Source: Fasciolopsis buskii
Lineage: Eukaryota; Platyhelminthes; Trematoda; Plagiorchiida; Fasciolidae
Assembly (NCBI GenBank): GCA_008360955.1
Contig: LUCM01001554.1
Coordinates: 86,716 to 150,715 of the forward strand
Direction: 5' to 3'
DNA length: 64,000 nt
Of the stretch, positions 10,112 to 23,225 are shown piece by piece (the stretch's first letter is position 1; the number at the start of each line of letters is the position of its first letter). Under the pieces are notes generated by a model. It was given only the letters and a program-made list of their open reading frames with translations. It was not told where the DNA came from and ran no database searches. A program made the translations under genes and the position numbers.

Positions 10112-11799
10112 CAAGAGATCGGCCGCAAATCCTGTTCTTTGTATGTATGACTGTGGAGGGAGTGAACATAGTCAGCCTGGGGCCTGTTTGAAGAGCATAT
10201 TCTATTTCCTCTGATCATAACTTCGTTAGTCTGACCCCGTGAGACTGAAAGCAATCGAGCAATGGGGGCGTGAGAAAGGCATGCTACTTGCACAGTCCAC
10301 AGTAAAGGCAGTAACACCACTGCGATAGGCTAGTTAACGAATTCATTTTCTAAGGTTAGAATTTTGAACATGAACCAGAGTACTTTGGTTGCAGTGGATA
10401 AATGTATTTTATCTGAACGAAGATATGTACTGGTGGCCAGTTCCTCCGAGATACTGACACAACCAACCACTGAACACACAAAATGATTGATCAAGTTTCA
10501 ATTCGTTCATCCGACAGATCCATCTGGAGAGAAGCATTCGGCATGTAAACCAATTTCCGCTTTCATAAGCTTGCCCCTTATGTGCTGGGTTACCAGTGCA
10601 AATAAGCCGGTGAGGAAATAACTGCAGCTGTCACGGTGCGGTAATGAATGAATTTATTTTGAGGTAAGCCTAAGTGATTGCACACTAAGTCACCTAGGGG
10701 CTAAAGTAAATTACACAATAGGGGAACAAACAGTGTTATATCAAAGCAGATCATTTCTGCTGCTCATACCGATTACTTCTGACTCAAAAACATTATCTGA
10801 ATGTTTGGATCAAGTTTTCCGAGTGCACCAGCATTATGGCTATTGATAATATCATTTTCCATGCATGCAATAATCACGTAAAATACGAGTTGTGAATATG
10901 ACGTAAAATTCTGTGGGTGTTAAAATGTTATGAATTTCTACGGGCTTTTTCATGTGCAAACAATGAATGACTGCTGCATATCTATACGTCCACCATCAGT
11001 CCTTAACCCGGACATCGACCACAAGCTCACTGTGAATAAATGTTCCACTGGTATGTGGGTTCGTTTCCGAGTCATTCGGATCTCCGAGCTTGAGGTTTGA
11101 GTCGCCACTCGTTTGCCGGATGAAACACAAATCACCTTACGAACTACGAAAGCCGGGAAGCAGTTAGGCAGACTGAAGTCATATCATTGCTTAGTCATGA
11201 CTCTGAACTAAGAATCTCTCGGCCTAGAGGGAATTTGCTCTAACCGTCGTGCACAATACTGGTCTCCTACCATTTTTGAACAAAAGTAAACCGTCGGCAT
11301 GTTAATATCACAGGGATCCTGTTTAGCTTTGATGCCTGCTCCATTGAAAAATGATTTTAGACGTTAGAACAATGAGTAAAGCCCGGTAAGCTGCTGGGTA
11401 CCACTGGAAAAACTGAAGCACAGAAATGGTTGTTCACCTGTGTAAGACACATCAGTATCCCTAACGGCGACAGCACTTTTGGTTACAGGACCTGTGTGAG
11501 CTTGCCGATTTACTGTTGGCTAGCCATGAGGTTCACTCCTAAAAGTGAAAAGTGAAGAATTAATTTGAACCTCGGAATAGGCAGTTGATACTCAATACAG
11601 TACCATGTTCCGAGTCCTTTGTATGAGTTTCACTGAGTTAAGGAAATTGTCCTATTGGATACACTATTGTTCTTGAATACATGGCTCAGCTGCACATCAA
11701 CAATGCTTGTCTCAGTTTTCCGAACCATAATTGTTTGCTCATTGATACTAGATAATAGCTGTATGTACGTTACATATGACAGTTGTCAAATGTTCAAAA

Positions 11800-11915
11800 G
11801 TTGTCGACTCAGATGAATTTCGAATCCACGATACATGGATGGTAGCTAAGCTTTGGCATACGCGTGTTTTTGTTTTATCAGTTGCACTACGAGACCATAC
11901 CGAGCGATTGTTCAC
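11800..11915 (-). repeat. tRNA-like relic
   Basis: On the minus strand, TGGTCTCGTAGTG (11885-11897) resembles an A box and GGATTCGAAATTC (11815-11827) a B box. Between them lies a sequence longer than in a standard tRNA, as in leucine or serine tRNAs or in decayed SINE heads. No second copy of the downstream body was recognised. Tentative. Confidence 0.33.
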
Positions 11916-11919
11916 ACAT

Positions 11920-14720
11920 TGTCCATGTCTGCTCAGATTAAATAAGCACTAGGCATCAGTAAAAGTGATGCATTTGTAAGCTGATTACCTGCGGAAATTG
12001 TTGACAGAAAAACTCCCGCCAAAGTGCCCTGCCTTTGAAATTACACTAATTTTTCAGTTTGTAATTCTTTTCTTTGTCTGATTTTGCATACTCCAAATGG
12101 CCGGATGCAAATAAGAATGAGTGGCTTCTATGAAATGGAAATCAGTAGGAGTCGAAGGATCGGTTATCTCCCCGCTGTACCTGTGCTGAGAGCAAACATC
12201 CACCGAAGACGGTTCGTGGGTGCGTTATACGGCATTTTTAACAGTACAGTGTTACAAGAGTAGCCGTCCCGACAGATCTGCACATCCCGCGGCCACTTGG
12301 ATAACCAGCGGCCAGCGAAGCCTCAGTGCATTCGAGTGAGCGGGCTCATAGCTATGCGAAGTTTTACGTAAGCAAATGGTATCAACCAAGCAAGAGCCCG
12401 TGAGTGAGTATTGATCGGTAATTCCGTCACCCAAAGGAAAAATAAATTAAGGTGACCACTGTACGTCAATCTGTGATTGGTAGTAGGTAAGACAACTACT
12501 TGTTTGTCAAAGGTCGAGGAAAATGGAATAAATGATTGGTCAGCTACCCACTTCGGAACCAAGTTGAGGTCATTTATTTGCGCGTGGACTGTTGAAGGTA
12601 TTTTTGGAAAATCCGTGGGCGGTTTAATTACTGTTACGATATCGTCCAAGGGGTTGTGGAATGCACCATGTGATTCAATTATGAAATTCGATAGGACAGG
12701 TGTAGAGTATACGACGAGCACTTTTGTGGTGGCTCCCGAAGTAAAATTAGCGAATACTATATGGACGAAAGCCGTTCAGCATCCAATACACACCATGCTG
12801 CAATTCACTGAAGAACGTGGTACGAGCCATAGATCCGTCGGTGGAATTTTGCAGAAGCGTGATACTGAACAGTTTTCCTAACTTTTGGAATAGTAGGTCG
12901 TCGATTACATCGGGAGGGAATCAATTTGCTTCTGATTTCTACCTGGGAGAGACGCATTTTGGACTCTACTCGGTGAAGAAAGAGATTCCTGGATCGAATG
13001 GATGACGGTATTTGTGGGTTAATATCAACTTCTAACGACGCACTGCTTCGAAGGTACAATGTGACCATACACTGATCGTATAGGTCGGAATTCTGAGCAT
13101 ACTAAATATTGGGTAGTTTTTCTGTCAGAAGGATGACACAGATAATTAGTAAATGCAAATTGCAGAAAAAATTGCAATACTATTTTACAAGAAGCTCCCA
13201 CAAGATGTTCCGTTGTTGATCTCCTGGGGAATATTTGCAAGGATTTGGTTTCAACAGGAAGGTACAGCACCACGGAGCGCAAGAATAATGAAAAAATACT
13301 CAGGTTAGGTAGTTCTCGGGAAATTGGTCAGTCGACCGCGGAGTCATGGGTTTATCAGACATCACCTCACTGGATTTTTAGTTATAAAGGTATCTAAAGC
13401 ACAAAATTTACACCAAGCGGCGACAATCAACGACAGAACTGAAAATTAATACTGTGGAAGAATGTCACAGAATACCGCAAAACACTTTGGTTAGAGGGCA
13501 GCAGTCGAATTCCGGACAACACTTTGAACACCTAATGAAACATGAAAATCATTGAACATATAAATAAATGCGAACATCCGTGGTTGTTTTTGTTGTAAAT
13601 GGTCATTATGTGAAAAGTCGTCTGCGCTAATAGTGGATCGTAAGTTGGCAACTGATTCTAACTCCAGCCAGGCAGACACCGAATTCAGATCATTAGTCAA
13701 AATAGGAGAGTTACCCATGGTAATGGAAATATCAAATGACGACCAAGTCCTCCGGAAATACTGCTTCTCAAGTATTACTAACTGGAGCAGATAATAAATT
13801 ATCGAATGGCAATAATTTTGCATCAAAAGGCACGCACATTCATCGTCACCTAAACTTCGATATCCCATTGAGAGTGAGATCATTCGTACATAAGATAAAT
13901 TCAGGCTGTTTGTTTTCGTTGCACAACTTTCGCGAAGCACAGCTAGAATTCTTAATCACATTAAAAACAATACAGAACTTGGTTACATTCTTATTTACTG
14001 ATTTGCCGTCGTTCACAGGTTAACCCTTGTCGTAATTCGGTCGTTTAGTGATGGTCAAATATGCGATCACTATAGAATTACTCACAGAATGCTTTTAAGT
14101 CGTCGCATTTTTATGCTTGTTTCACAGTTAGTGGGACATTCAATTAGGTTATTTGTTCTCATTTGAACATGATGCTCATACAAACTTTATGATGAAATAA
14201 AGTACGCCATTCGATTGTTTTCCAATAGGCGGTTCGAGGCATCTTTCTTCCTAAGCTCCGTTGGCCGGCCGAAATTCTCTCTGTCCTCAGTGGTGCCGAT
14301 TTTCTGTCTTAGTGAAATGGTTACATATGGCTATTCACCGACTGGGGCGATTTTCTAGCCGCTGCTGACAAGCACTAAAATATTCACGCATTTGGTTGAT
14401 GTCTGAGCTAGCCATCGGGTTAGGCTACCTTGATGTGGTTGGTAAACAGTCCCAGTACATAAGTGAACAGAGTGATAAGCCTACTCACTCGTTTCTGCTG
14501 AGATTGCTCTGTTTGCTGGCTTTCCAAGGTCAAGCTTATTTTTCTTGACGACGGGATACGTGAACTGTAAAAATCCTCCATTCGGGACGACCACTCCTGT
14601 GAAGACTTGTGGCTCCGTGTGAACAGCGTTTAGCTATGATCCGAAAGGTGCCATGGGTCATACCGTTAGTGGTGCACTGCAAAGTACTGTAATTTCGAGA
14701 ACGGTTAACCGATTATCATC
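11920..14720. other. Unassigned stretch
   Basis: Overlapping frames on opposite strands (12323-12721 minus and 12477-12881 plus, 132 and 134 codons; 13491-13940 minus, 149 codons) have no recognisable domains. The two at 12.5 kb are largely mutual antisense shadows. No repeat family is visible. Confidence 0.4.
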
Positions 14721-14724
14721 TTTT

Positions 14725-14895
14725 TTATATCATTTTTTACCTTTTACTTCCTTTATTAATGAAACAACAATGTGTCATTTTTCAGCAAGGGGGTTGCGGT
14801 CAGCAGAGGGCTGCGGGCGGTGGGAAGGCTCGAACCCATGGCCTTTACGTCTAAAAGCCATGGTCTTATCCGCTGGGCCATCATGACCCAGCTTG
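14725..14895 (-). repeat. tRNA-derived SINE, copy 1
   Basis: On the minus strand TGGCCCAGCGG (14870-14880) is a near-perfect A box and GGGTTCGAGCC (14827-14837) a near-perfect B box, so the head derives from a tRNA. The body follows: GCAGCCCTCTGCTGACCGC, then a C-rich run, CTGAAAA, and an AT-rich tail with TTCATTAATAAAGGA and AAAAG. The same body in the same order is found at 44.5 kb on the same strand. The compared block 14781-14814 differs from its partner at only 4 of 34 positions. SINEs are transcribed by RNA polymerase III and copied by LINE enzymes. The 3' end is approximate. Confidence 0.78.
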
Positions 14896-14899
14896 TATG

Positions 14900-17800
14900 G
14901 TAAGTAAGGAGACTAAAATTAATAAATTGGTATCGAAAGACAAGTCCTAATGTGGTCGATGGATTTTTTCGTAATATGAATTTCGTCTGGTGTTCATCGC
15001 TGGCCGATTGGGTAGTGAGCCCCTTGACAACACCAAGGTGAGCCGGTAAGGAAAAACGTTAGGACAAAGGGAAATGTGTTAGTGTGTACATACTGAACGG
15101 TAAGTAATTTAACTGGTTGCTGCTCACTCTGGAACAGTGTGGTGTTTGACAAAGCGGAATTTAAAGTAGGGGTGTGGAAAAGCCAGAGCAATTACGCGTT
15201 TGGAAATTCGGCAGAGCTTCAGTTTCGGATCGGGTTCAAACCAGTAAGCCGTCATAAGCGCGCTCATTTGAACAGATGGAAACAACTTCCGGTCATCCTC
15301 CCACATCCGATTCTTTCATGCTTTTCAGAACTTTTGATATTTCTTCTACTATTTCCAGCGGTGGTATTGCGCAGTCGTTGTTTTGTGGTCCTTTCCGTCG
15401 GAAATCTCAGATCTAAATAACATCCTCATGACATTTTTCGCACGAACTAAATCAAGTAAGGAAATTAGTAATGTCCCATGCAGTATGGGCGCTGCAGGTA
15501 TTCGGGCTACCAATAATTAGCGGCTTCTCAAAAAACAGAAAGGGTCCTTCCTCGGGAACCCCAATCGGAGCTTTTGATTCAAAAGTCCTGTGTACAACGA
15601 GAGCTCTAAACAGAGGCATGCCTATCACTACCCACTCTGTTCAAGGCGGTAGCCAGTGCGGTCCCGACTAGCCTGGGCGACCATCGGTGCAACATGGAAT
15701 TCTTTGTGGACCGATAATTCATACGAGATGGTGGAAGGTTACTGTTAGGAAGCAGCAGAGCAATCAGGATTCTCAACCAGAGCCTTTGGTTCCAATGATA
15801 ACTCGTTCACAAGATAGAAGGTGGTAGCCCATCTACTTGGATAGCTATTCTTTCACGCATCTTTCCTGTTAAGTTGGTAATTTAAAGCAACCCCAACCTC
15901 GAGAACCAGGAGACTTATTCGACAGGCCTGTACCCATTAACCTCCCAGACTTGGCTGAACCTTGGCCTTGGATAAGTCGTCCTATTTAGTTCGCTAGATC
16001 GTGAATGTATCCGAGCCGTCACATAACGTCCAAGTGCAGGCAGTTCAAGTTCTGCCACACTATTGCTATTACTACTATAAAATATACTTTCATTTCTGCT
16101 TCTGTACCCCGTATTTTTGTTCTGCTATTAACACTGCATTTTATGTCATCTTTTATATTACCATTAGTTGAAATACAAGCAAAGTAACAGTAATACTCAC
16201 CGTCACAGTCGCTAAAATAGAAATTTTTGGTAATAGCAGTGTTGATCCCACTGACTCTAATGTGACTAAACTTAGAGAGCATAGAAATTTCCTGACAAAT
16301 TTCCAAAAAACGACGTCATTAAATTGTCGTATGGTTACTTTTAAATTGCACTTCTATCGTAAAACTCTGGGGATAGTGATAAATTTTACAAACACGTCTG
16401 GCATAAAGTGTCAGCATTGTTGGCAAAACATCCCAATTCGGAACTATGTCAAGTCAAGGTGAATATAATTCATCCAGCTGTGAAAATTCGCATAGAGTGT
16501 ATACACGACGCATCATTCATTGCTGAGCGCTTACGAAACTCGCACACACAGAGGGACAGTCCAATCTGATATTCAGTAGTCCAACACTCACACCCCTTTC
16601 CATCAATCGCTGGACGTCTCGCTACTGTCTCTTGGACGATAGTTATTAGTGCAGCTGGCTTTCACTCGACTATCTTCCTATATCTATTTATCCATCCATC
16701 AAATTGCTCGTCTAACTTGTCGGGTTCGATGAATGCCAGTTTCCAAATCGAACAATAGCGATGGCGTGAGAAACAAAAATGGAGACAGCTAGAGGGAATC
16801 ATGCATGCGTTCCGACCAGTCCCATACGTAACCCATCATCCAGCTGACAGGCCCATATGGCGAGCGCCCTTTCTGATAATTCCAGCGGAACGCCATCCAA
16901 TATCTGTTTACCTCATTCCTTGGCATTCCATGAGGTAATTCTCAGACGGAACAACAGTGAGTTGGTGAATTTCCCACTATAATTATCAATCTTCCCTCTG
17001 TTCCTTTCTCCCTTGTGCACTAAATTCGACACTGTGACTGTGGAAGCATCACATTACTGGGTCAGCTGCAACAGGCTTGTGCACAGTGCTGTCTAACATG
17101 TAGTAAACTGCTCAATGACTAAACCGTCTCACGATAGCAAAACTTCGAAGCACGTAGTACGAGTAGCATGAACAAATACACCTTCATTCTTCTATTCCGC
17201 TCATATGACTTACTGGTTGCTGACAGTCAGTCAAGACGGCTGGATGTGAACAATGACTTCATTTATTCGAGTTTTACTAGCCCCTGTTACTTCAACCATA
17301 AAGGACCGTGCAAATAGTCACGATCCATTACTAGAAGTATTTTGAAAGGAACTGAATGAGATTGAAGAAAAAAGGGAGACAATTTCCTCGGACTGATCAG
17401 TTCAGCCGGTTCCTTGATCCTCTGGTGCGTGAAGATCAATGATAATCGAGTTTTTCTCTAACGTGCTGCTTGAACGGTGCCGTGGAATATCCAGTTCACC
17501 TGTTCCAGTCAATCCGAGCAATTTGTCTAGCTAGCTATTCCAACACTTACATAAGTTTACCAATAAAAACAACGATATTAGAATTTCTAGTTTCTTCAAT
17601 TTAATTTTAACTGTATAAAATGAACATGAGTAAGTAGTACGGTAATTATTCATCGTTCTCCATTGACATCTAACGCACAAGGATTCAGCTCTGTTATAAT
17701 CATACAATTCATGTATTCTCATAGTTTACTGAAGATAGCCATTGTAGCAATGAGAACATGGAAGAATCGGATAGGATTGCTTTTCACAACTCTGTTCTTT

Positions 17801-18255
17801 GGCTGAAACAGTTGCATAAGCGGAATTTTACGAACTTTTGAATGTTTTACGAAGATTAGTTTTGGAGTACGTTATCTAAGCTGTCTGGAAATCGGAATTG
17901 CTCCCTTTGTGGTGTAGAAATCGATTTGCCAATTGACTTCAACTGTTTCTGCCTAGAATCATCATCAATCTTCGAACAATGTCCGGCGCGGCAAGTAATC
18001 CGATTACAAAACCAAAAATAATCATACACGGCCGAATTCAGATTGGGTACACGTCACGGGCAAGCTTTTTCAGTGTTTTGCTTCCCAAGTCACTGCAAAA
18101 CTAAGTCCGATCCCCAACCCCTTGAACCAGTCATGTTATCCGAATTGTCTGTACAACATACGAACAGGAGAGAAAAAGCCCAATTTATGACTGTAGCAGC
18201 CAGGCGGTCAAGGGACTGGATGCAACCGTGTTGGATGCGTTCGTGTCACCAGTAG
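14900..18255. other. Unassigned stretch
   Basis: Small frames only (up to 95 codons). Those at 15124-15306 minus and 15139-15420 plus overlap antisense. No domain, microsatellite of note or repeat family can be supported. Confidence 0.5.
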
Positions 18256-18260
18256 TGGGG

Positions 18261-19940
18261 TTGTATTGCATTGCATTGTGTTGTATAGACTTCTGCGTAC
18301 ACAAATAACGTCGCATTTCAGTCAAGAAACCTGAGGGCGAAAAATAAAAATAGGAAAAAATTACACTAACTACCTTGTAAAAACGTGAAAAACAAAAATC
18401 ATCAAGGAATAATCATTACATATTATGATAGGTTGCTCAGCAATTCAGCTAAAATAGCGTCACGGTTTGTCAAAGTGCGGGCTAAATATGGGACAGTGGA
18501 GTTCCTATAGATGGTGATTCTAGAGGGTATGGAACAAAAGGCGGATCATGTTGAAATGCAATAAAGGGACTTAGAAAGATCGTTGTGCAGAGGGTGCGTG
18601 GAATCTGACAGTATTTTTGTGAGCAAATTTCTCATGCCGATAAGTGCTGATCAAATGGAGCGAATGACAACTCCATTAGTGGCATGAAAGACACGGTTAA
18701 TAATTGATAGCCCCCGGCGAAGAATTTTAAAGTCTTTTTTAACTGAACCTTGAAAAATAAGGGGAGAACAGTAAAGAAAGATTGGTAATGCATTGGTATA
18801 CAAATCGGGAGTTGGTGCTTTGTTTCATATTGTAGTGTCGAAGTTTCTTGATTTGAAAGGACACTCGTCGGAGATTCTTTACACAGCTGGAAATTTGAGA
18901 AGTAAACTTCAGGCTTTTGTCAATAATAATGACTAGATATTTCGCAGAATTAACCTTGTTAAGTGTTTGTCAGTTGATGAAATACGGTTTGGATGGGTAG
19001 GCTGACCGAGAGAAAGAGAAAACAAACATTGGAAACCGTTAGATGTGTTGAGACTTAAATCAACCTGTGCAGGGAAATTGCGGCTAGAAGATAGGTTATT
19101 GGAAAAACCTAGAAAGTCATCGTTCCTCGAAACCGCTTGCAAAAGAGCAGCATCATCAATATACTTAAGCAAATAACAGTGGGAGCTAGTTGATAAGTCG
19201 CTGATATAAGTAGAAAAGAGGTACGATGAACGAACAGCACCCTGAGTTGTTACTAAACAGTTTTGAAGTTTTGCCGCCCATTCGTATGCACTGAGTTTGG
19301 TTAGTAAAGTGATCAGACAGCCATGCTAATAGGTCCCAGGAACAACCAAATGTTCCCAGTTTGTAAATTTAAAGAGACCTTGGGACGGAATCGGATGGAG
19401 GTGAATAGTCTAGGAAGATGTGGCGTACATTTTTCATCGACGCATTTAAGGTCTTACAAATATAATGAATCAGGGGGTCGACAACATCCGGAATGGATCT
19501 GGCAGACTTAAAAGCAAACTGAAATGGGTCGTCAAGAGGATTCATAGAAGAACGTAGGCGCTTAAGCGCAGCGAGCCATGTCAGTTTAAGACCAAAAGAT
19601 CTTAAGGCAGTGGGGCGAAAGCGTTTAGCTAAGGCAGTAGAACTGCTAGATTTTGGGGTAGGTCTCCGATAGTCAGGGACAGAAAACTATCTCAATGATG
19701 AGTTAATCAGAGAAGTGAATGCATCCGTCGGGGTCACAACACCAAGCCTTAAAAGAGCTGAGGACAGACGGGCAGGACCACGCCCTGTGGTAATTTTAGT
19801 AGTGCGGTGAATGTCGAAAGTCTCTCCCCTAGAAACTTGCAACTGTCATATCATCACCCTGACCAAATATGACTGGGATATAAGTGGAAAGATGTATGGA
19901 AGCATAATTGATACTGCCAACATCCGCAGAAATTTTCGCA
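18261..19940 (-). pseudogene. CR1-like LINE, 5'-truncated copy
   Basis: This is collinear with the 3' half of the longer copy at 49.4-51.1 kb. By eye they agree at a little over four in five bases in a 53-base sample (19748-19800 against 50898-50950). The RT palm is readable as LLKYIDDAALLQAVS, with the catalytic YIDD at 19152-19163, followed by LNTSN..QCLFSLS. No frame is intact. The minus-strand 3' end is TATACAACACAATGCAATGC, a pentanucleotide (ACAAY) repeat rather than poly(A), as in CR1-group elements. The 5' end at about 19940 is a truncation typical of target-primed reverse transcription. The AP-endonuclease region is missing. Confidence 0.82.
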
Positions 19941-19949
19941 TACTGCAAA

Positions 19950-20300
19950 ATGGAGATCATGATCAATTTCAGACCGTCGACTGACAAATATTAGACGATA
20001 TGCTTATTCTAACCAGGGACATGTTAGCGGGAGCTCCACGATCCTGACCGCTCAGCTACCATCCGGGGAATTACAGAGAAAATGTCCCTGGATGGGTTTT
20101 ATTTGATCTTTTCAGTTCGATCCAATACTTAGATGGCTACGCTTGCATATTCACAGATGTCTAAGGAATGATGTTCTTCAAAATAGATAGTGACTGCAGA
20201 GGTTCGTTCACGCATATGCTATAAACACTGGTCAAGTTGTCTTCATTTCACAAGTAATAATGCCTTGAAGACATCCGTAGCTTGGTTGGGTTTGACGTTC
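19950..20300. other. Unassigned flank of the CR1 copy
   Basis: Similarity to the longer CR1 copy stops at about 19940, and beyond that I see nothing recognisable. Confidence 0.5.
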
Positions 20301-20309
20301 GCTACCTTC

Positions 20310-20582
20310 CTAGTAAAACCTGTGGTTGGTGAGAGCAAAGCTTGAGCAACACCGACATGCGCAGCACAGTGTTCGGAATGATTGGCTCCTGGTCAGAAAA
20401 GACCATATGGCAGAAACCGCCCCGATGAATTGGTCGTGGATTGAGAACGCCTGTACAGCACTTGGCGCTTTGAACTGGGTCCTACCAGAAGAAATTGCGC
20501 CGACGTCAAGCGGCAACTTGCTGCAGAGGAATGAAGAAACTAGCAGAATTCCTATTACGAGTAGGCCCATCTCGGTTGTCAT
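20310..20582 (-). other. Short frame with signal-peptide-like start, possible first exon
   Basis: The minus frame of 90 codons opens with a polar start, then a hydrophobic core (GLLVIGILLVSSFLC) and a polar, Ser/Gly-containing stretch, the plan of a secretory signal peptide. After residue 33 the DNA reads TCTG then GTAGGA, an acceptable splice donor, so the frame could be a first exon that ends there. An antisense frame of 89 codons covers the same DNA. No family is recognised and hydrophobic stretches are frequent by chance, so confidence is low. Confidence 0.18.
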
Positions 20583-20589
20583 ACTAGGG

Positions 20590-22470
20590 AGGTAAAAATT
20601 AAAACGAACACTGGCTTCTTTCCCTTGTGGACACTACTCGCAGCTGAAGTCAGCAGTGGAAGTGTTTTCGGTTTTTATAGTCACAAAGACTTGACAAAGG
20701 GAAAGAAAAATATGCACACAACAAAACTGAAAATACTGTTGTCTGTTCGGTTGCACTGTTTCGTTTGATCTTTCTTCACGAGAGTTCTATCCAATCCCCG
20801 TTGCACCGTATTTTGTTTTGCACATTCTGAATCCAGGCGGGTGTGAAATGTGAAGTAAAATGTTTCGTTGACAATGTTATGTTAAACACCTTGTTACACA
20901 GCACGCGGGTTATACAGGAATGAAAGCTTCTATAAATCTGGGACGAGGCATTTTACTGTGCTCCACTTTCATTAAGTCGGGATTGGCCAGTATTGCGTTC
21001 TCTTTTGATTTTTATGCCACTTCATAGACCGTATTTTAGTTAACCGCACTTGTTGAAATTCGACTAGATATTCGTGTTTCACCGCATGTGTGCTTCCAGA
21101 GAATTTTGATGAAAGCTGATAGTAACCAAGGCATACTTTGTTTGAATGAGGACAAAAAGGGACTAAATTTGTTTGCCAGTAGTCAATGAATGTGCCTTAT
21201 TGTTAAAATAAAGAAACCATAAACGTGGGTTTGCAGATTGCATCCTGAGACAGACCCCTACTTCTGTATACTTGCACATTCCAGTCCAAGTAGGACCAAA
21301 AATCATATTCAGGCCATAGAAGAGATTACGCACATGTATACACAGAGCAGTCCAGAAGACAAATGTGTTTCTCCCAGTAGCCTCAACTGATATGAGCGAG
21401 TGGGCTTCTCTCTGTGTCCACCGTTACAGTAAATCCATTTATCATAAACATATTCGACTAACCATAACAGCATGATTAGCACAGGCGTTAACGTAGACGA
21501 AAGTGAACGAAGCCTTCGGCGCTTGCATATGCATCCGTAACAGAACTCCAGCATTCATTGAATATCAACCTGGAGTCATTGCAACAAGCGAAAAAGATTA
21601 TCAACGTTGAGGTCGGGAGGAAGTCCTGTTGATCCCAGACGACCTAGATTCAACGTTCCATTGCGTCTGGTGTCCAAGTGTTTAGGTAGGTTCATGAGAA
21701 GCCGATGTCTTAAGTTTCACCGTGTCATGTTCCTACTATGTTCTTAGTACCAATAACAATATAGTATCACCCTAACCGTAAAATAAAGAAATAAGACAAG
21801 AAACACACGTGGAATGTGCAGTATGGTTTTGAGGATTTCTTACACAAGTCGGCAGTCCTCAAAATATGGTCATCATTGTACTGGAACAATGAGACTAGCT
21901 GCTGGATGCTTTCGAAGGGAGATTAGGAATTACAACAACGTGTCAGAAATCCGAAAATTTCAAGTGACTTGCCTGAATTTATATGAAGTAATAATGTTAA
22001 CTCGTCCAGCAGATCAGAGCGATTTTCGTGGTAATAAACATATGTGCGTTTTCGCCAGAAAGGTTGAGGCGCAGAGTACATCATTCACCAAAATCGAACA
22101 TAGAGGCACAGTTGGGGAGTTCAGGAGAAACCGTGGTTACACTGGGTCATTCGTACGGGTGATTGTCAAATGGACTGAAATATGCGGAGAACAGCTTTCC
22201 CTGAACGATTTAACCTTATTTGCAAGCTAGTGTTTTTCTCTTTCGGGAAAAACGGGCCATCTTCGTAAGAAACGTATCAATTCTTCCATTAGGAGGAAAG
22301 CCTTGCTCTTTGTTTCGTTCGTATACATGTAGGCCCGAATGAGCAATTTCCTTATTCTCCTGTGACACAAAACCAACGCCTGGGCAGGCACACACGCAAT
22401 CGAGAAAATCTTAAAGGTCAGTCGTCTCACAAACGCGTTCCGGAGCTATTCGACCGATCCGAATGCACAC
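20590..22470. other. Unassigned stretch
   Basis: A plus frame of 138 codons (21814-22230) and small others show no domain. Nothing else is supported. Confidence 0.45.
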
Positions 22471-22473
22471 TGT

Positions 22474-22495
22474 TCTCTCTCTCTCTCTCTCTCTC
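22474..22495. repeat. (CT)n microsatellite
   Basis: A pure CT tract on the plus strand. It is polypyrimidine, but no obvious AG and exon follow. Confidence 0.95.
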
Positions 22496-22499
22496 GCAA

Positions 22500-23220
22500 G
22501 CTCTAACAATTTCGCTCTTGCTGATTTACTCCCCACAGGCGATCAGGTCACATGCTCAGTCGGCCGAGACTTCAAGATGGACGCAATAGGGTCGAAGGTG
22601 GCGTCCGTTGTGTATTGCCAACTGCAAGCACACACACAGACCGTAACAGGAAGAATCAAACACAATAGCATTCACTATGGCGTTGTCTACAAACAAAACA
22701 CTGCAAACACACACAGATAGGCACAGACATACAGTATGTTCGTCAGTCAGCCAACCGAGTCGCCCGGGAGCTAAAATCAAGAAAGGCAGCAATGAGTCCA
22801 TCTAAGTACTCCAACACATACAGCTAAGTTGTGCAATCCCCGCGATGGCTCAGACTATGGTCGGGTGGATAAAAGTTTTAGATGCCACCCGGGGGCGCGT
22901 ACGACACTGCAAAACTTTGAGAACATTCCCGAGGGAACTGAAAGAGACGATGTCAGTTTGCGAATGCTGCCACGAGGACGGTGCCTTGGGTCGAGAAACA
23001 AACGACGCATAGGAAAATGACACGGGAGCCGTGAAAATTGAGGTGTAACCACGTGGGCTTTTGTAAGGCGGGGGATGCCGTAAACCAGCTCACTGATACA
23101 CATACACGTATTTGCGCAGCAGCACAACGCATACAAAACTCATTCAAACTTGACTCAGTTCATCTGCCAAACAGTTCGGAAAAGGGAAGACGAAATCGTC
23201 ACTGGCATTTCTTTGAAGGG
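22500..23220. other. Unassigned stretch with CA-rich patches
   Basis: Several short CA-rich patches occur near 22630-22720 and 23097-23135. Frames on both strands are below 100 codons and have no domain. Confidence 0.45.
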
Positions 23221-23225
23221 CGGAA

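Larger units (their letters stand above)
9470..11800. other. Unassigned stretch with short simple repeats
   Basis: Three overlapping frames on both strands at 9.5-10.3 kb (108-177 codons) share the same DNA and none shows a domain. A (TA)n tract and a G homopolymer lie inside. From 10.3 to 11.8 kb nothing is supported. Confidence 0.5.

Noticed and set aside
9654..10320. Three frames of 121-177 codons sharing the same DNA
   Set aside because: They overlap in different frames and strands and cross a (TA)n tract and a G10 run; at most one could be real and none shows a domain.
12323..12881. Two frames above 130 codons at 12.3-12.9 kb
   Set aside because: They are largely antisense to each other and show no domain; no evidence favours either.
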